Below, piece after piece: positions 62,640-64,000 of a stretch of 64,000 bases of DNA. The notes beneath the pieces were generated by a model, which worked only from the letters and a program-made list of their open reading frames with translations, was not told where the DNA came from and ran no database searches. Made by a program: the position numbers and the translations under genes. Location: positions 1-64,000 of the forward strand of contig VJWM01000258.1 in the NCBI GenBank assembly GCA_010909165.1, written 5' to 3'. Numbering within the stretch: position 1 is the stretch's first letter; each line of letters opens with the position of its first letter. This DNA is from Anthoceros angustus. Its lineage: Eukaryota; Streptophyta; Anthocerotopsida; Anthocerotales; Anthocerotaceae.

Positions 62640-63196
62640 GCGCAGCAGCAGGTCATGAGCAGCTGGAAGATGCTCAATATGTCCACGCAGCAGCAGGCTG
62701 CGGCGTCGCAGTTGGCGGCCAACTTCTTCCCGGCCTCGCCCGACGCCATCGATCTATCCACACTTCCCAGACGAGCTGGGCGAGACGAAACCAGAAAAAA
62801 ATGCCGCAGGCAGCAGGCAGCAGGCTTGAAGGCCCGCCTCGTTCTCACTGACTTTCCGCGCATTTGCTTGCCATGCACTCCAGGTTGGAGGTGCACCATG
62901 GCGGAAGTGGCGAAACGGAATCTGATTGCGGGTGGGAACTTGGGAGACGCTGTCTAGTCTTCACTGCTACGCGTCGTACCTGGACAACGACCTTCGCCTG
63001 CTCTTATAGGCGGGATGACGTTGCCTGACCTCTGCCAGCCCGTTCCTATTTTGACTGCCAGCTTCTCCAGCCAGTCTCTCGGCATACAGCCTCCAGCTTC
63101 TCGCGAATGCTTCTCTCACTACATCTGCCTTCAGGGCTTTGGGCTGCTGGTGTCTGTACGTACCGTCTAGCGACGTATGTATAAGGAGCCGTGGCC
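62640..63196. other. Intergenic region between WDR75-like and APCB1-like genes
   Basis: Contains the 5' flank of the protease gene and the 3' flank of the WDR75-like gene, both on the minus strand. A plus-strand frame of 100 codons at 62655-62957 has no family resemblance. No TATA box or RNA gene was recognised. Confidence 0.5.
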
Positions 63197-64000
63197 TTAT
63201 TTTGCTTTACTTAGAAATGAATCCATGAAAGGAAGCCCGATTCTAGACAGCGGGGGAAGCACATGGGAGGGACAGTTGAACAGGTCGCCCCATGGCCTGT
63301 TGCCTCCGATCCTCGACACTTCTGCCGTTTCTAAGCGGGCCCTGGGCTTCACCGACTTACCATACATGGCTGTTAAGGCGGAGTTATCTTCATCTTCCGG
63401 CAGCTTCTCTGTCATGGGCGTGTCCTCTGCTTCGATGCTATCTGGCCGCAGAGGGTCCAAGACTACAAACTCCCTCGTTGCAGTGGAGACCAGAAGTTTG
63501 CTTCCCAATCCAGACTCTCCGTTTTGCTGGCTATCTGCCGCTGGCAATAGATGGGGTGGCAGAAAGGCTAAACTCCCTCCTTGAGCCTGCAGGAAAACAA
63601 GGAGACCATCAGCATGATTGCGCCGTGGCGTGGTCAGGAGACGCTTGACAAGTCATCAGCATAACAGGACAGAATGCTCACATTGCGGACGTTCCACACA
63701 GCTACTGGCGAGATTCGTTCCACATTGAAGACAGCTACGACACTGCTGCTGGATGAATCCACGCCACCAGCGGTACTCGGAGGTGAAAGAATCACCGCAA
63801 ACTGTGGGCTGCTTGGGTCCACAGCAAGAGCTGCAAAAAGGAGGCGTTAGCTGGTGCCATCACAGGCCGTAGGCATCCAAGGTTGGCAAGCAAGCTCGGG
63901 ATTTACCTTCCGCCCTGAGACCAATTCTCAGCTGTAACCTAACTGTTTCTAAGTTCCAGACAAGTATCTCCCCCTCCGTTCCATTTGTAAGGGCAACCAC
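63197..64000 (-). CDS. WDR75/UTP17-like WD-repeat protein, 3' end (partial)
   Basis: UTP17 (WDR75) is a t-UTP subunit of the small-subunit processome that couples rDNA transcription to pre-18S processing in the nucleolus. Three exons: 63907 to beyond 64000 (LTNGTEGEILVWNLETVRLQ, a WD-type blade), 63682-63830 (DPSSPQFAVILSPP...VVAVFNVERISPVAVWNVRN) and 63197-63586 (LVSTATREFVVLDPLRPDS, then FNCPSHVLPPLSRIGLPFMD, stop at 63197). Introns are GT-AG with matching phase, about 75-95 nt. No frameshift. The family call rests on the last blade and the PSHVLPP(L) C-terminus and is from memory; another WD-repeat rRNA-processing factor is possible. Confidence 0.7.

Noticed and set aside
62655-62957. 100-codon plus-strand frame upstream of the protease gene
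   Set aside because: No family resemblance, and it lies in the 5' flank of a minus-strand gene.

Overview
The window is nuclear DNA of a land plant. It has many short spliceosomal introns (about 50-170 nt), plant-type genes (CDC48, a sugar transporter relic of the STP family, an APCB1-like aspartyl protease, an organellar SSB, a serpin) and plant LTR retrotransposons, including one with a tRNA-Asp-type primer site. A gene for SPEF2/CPC1, a central-pair protein of motile flagella, points to a lineage that keeps swimming sperm. With such short introns a lycophyte (Selaginella-like) is my first guess; a bryophyte is not excluded.

Layout. 1-0.6 kb: LTR remnant. 2.8-6.1 kb: CDC48 on the minus strand, eight exons. 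7.9-9.4 kb: disrupted sugar-transporter relic. 10.6-25 kb: nested, partly tandem Ty3/gypsy-type remnants (LTRs, gag, zinc knuckles, and an unusual repeat-bearing ORF next to the LTR). 25.2-32.3 kb: three copies of a gag-bearing unit, each ending in the same slice of CDC48 coding sequence. 32.3-37.2 kb: a nearly complete Ty1/copia element flanked by a GGAGG target duplication, sitting in the Walker A region of a second, dead CDC48 copy (37.2-38.7 kb). 39.7-51.0 kb: SPEF2/CPC1 on the plus strand, with an internal 1.28 kb tandem duplication. 51.6-53.5 kb: a serpin carrying three histidine-rich segments. 53.5-62.4 kb: a minus-strand mosaic of repeated blocks from an APCB1-like protease and an organellar SSB gene. 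63.2-64.0 kb: the 3' end of a WDR75/UTP17-like gene, running off the right edge.

Sequence quality matters here. Even the essential CDC48 gene carries many 1-3 nt deletions in homopolymers and short repeats. Repeated blocks differ from one another mainly by such indels, and block junctions fall on short shared words. Many frameshifts, and perhaps the mosaic itself, may therefore be consensus or assembly errors rather than biology. I keep this possibility open in each entry.

The genes do not form one pathway. The most unusual item is the histidine-rich serpin. Next come the CDC48/copia/gag insertion history and the alanine-rich rod within SPEF2.
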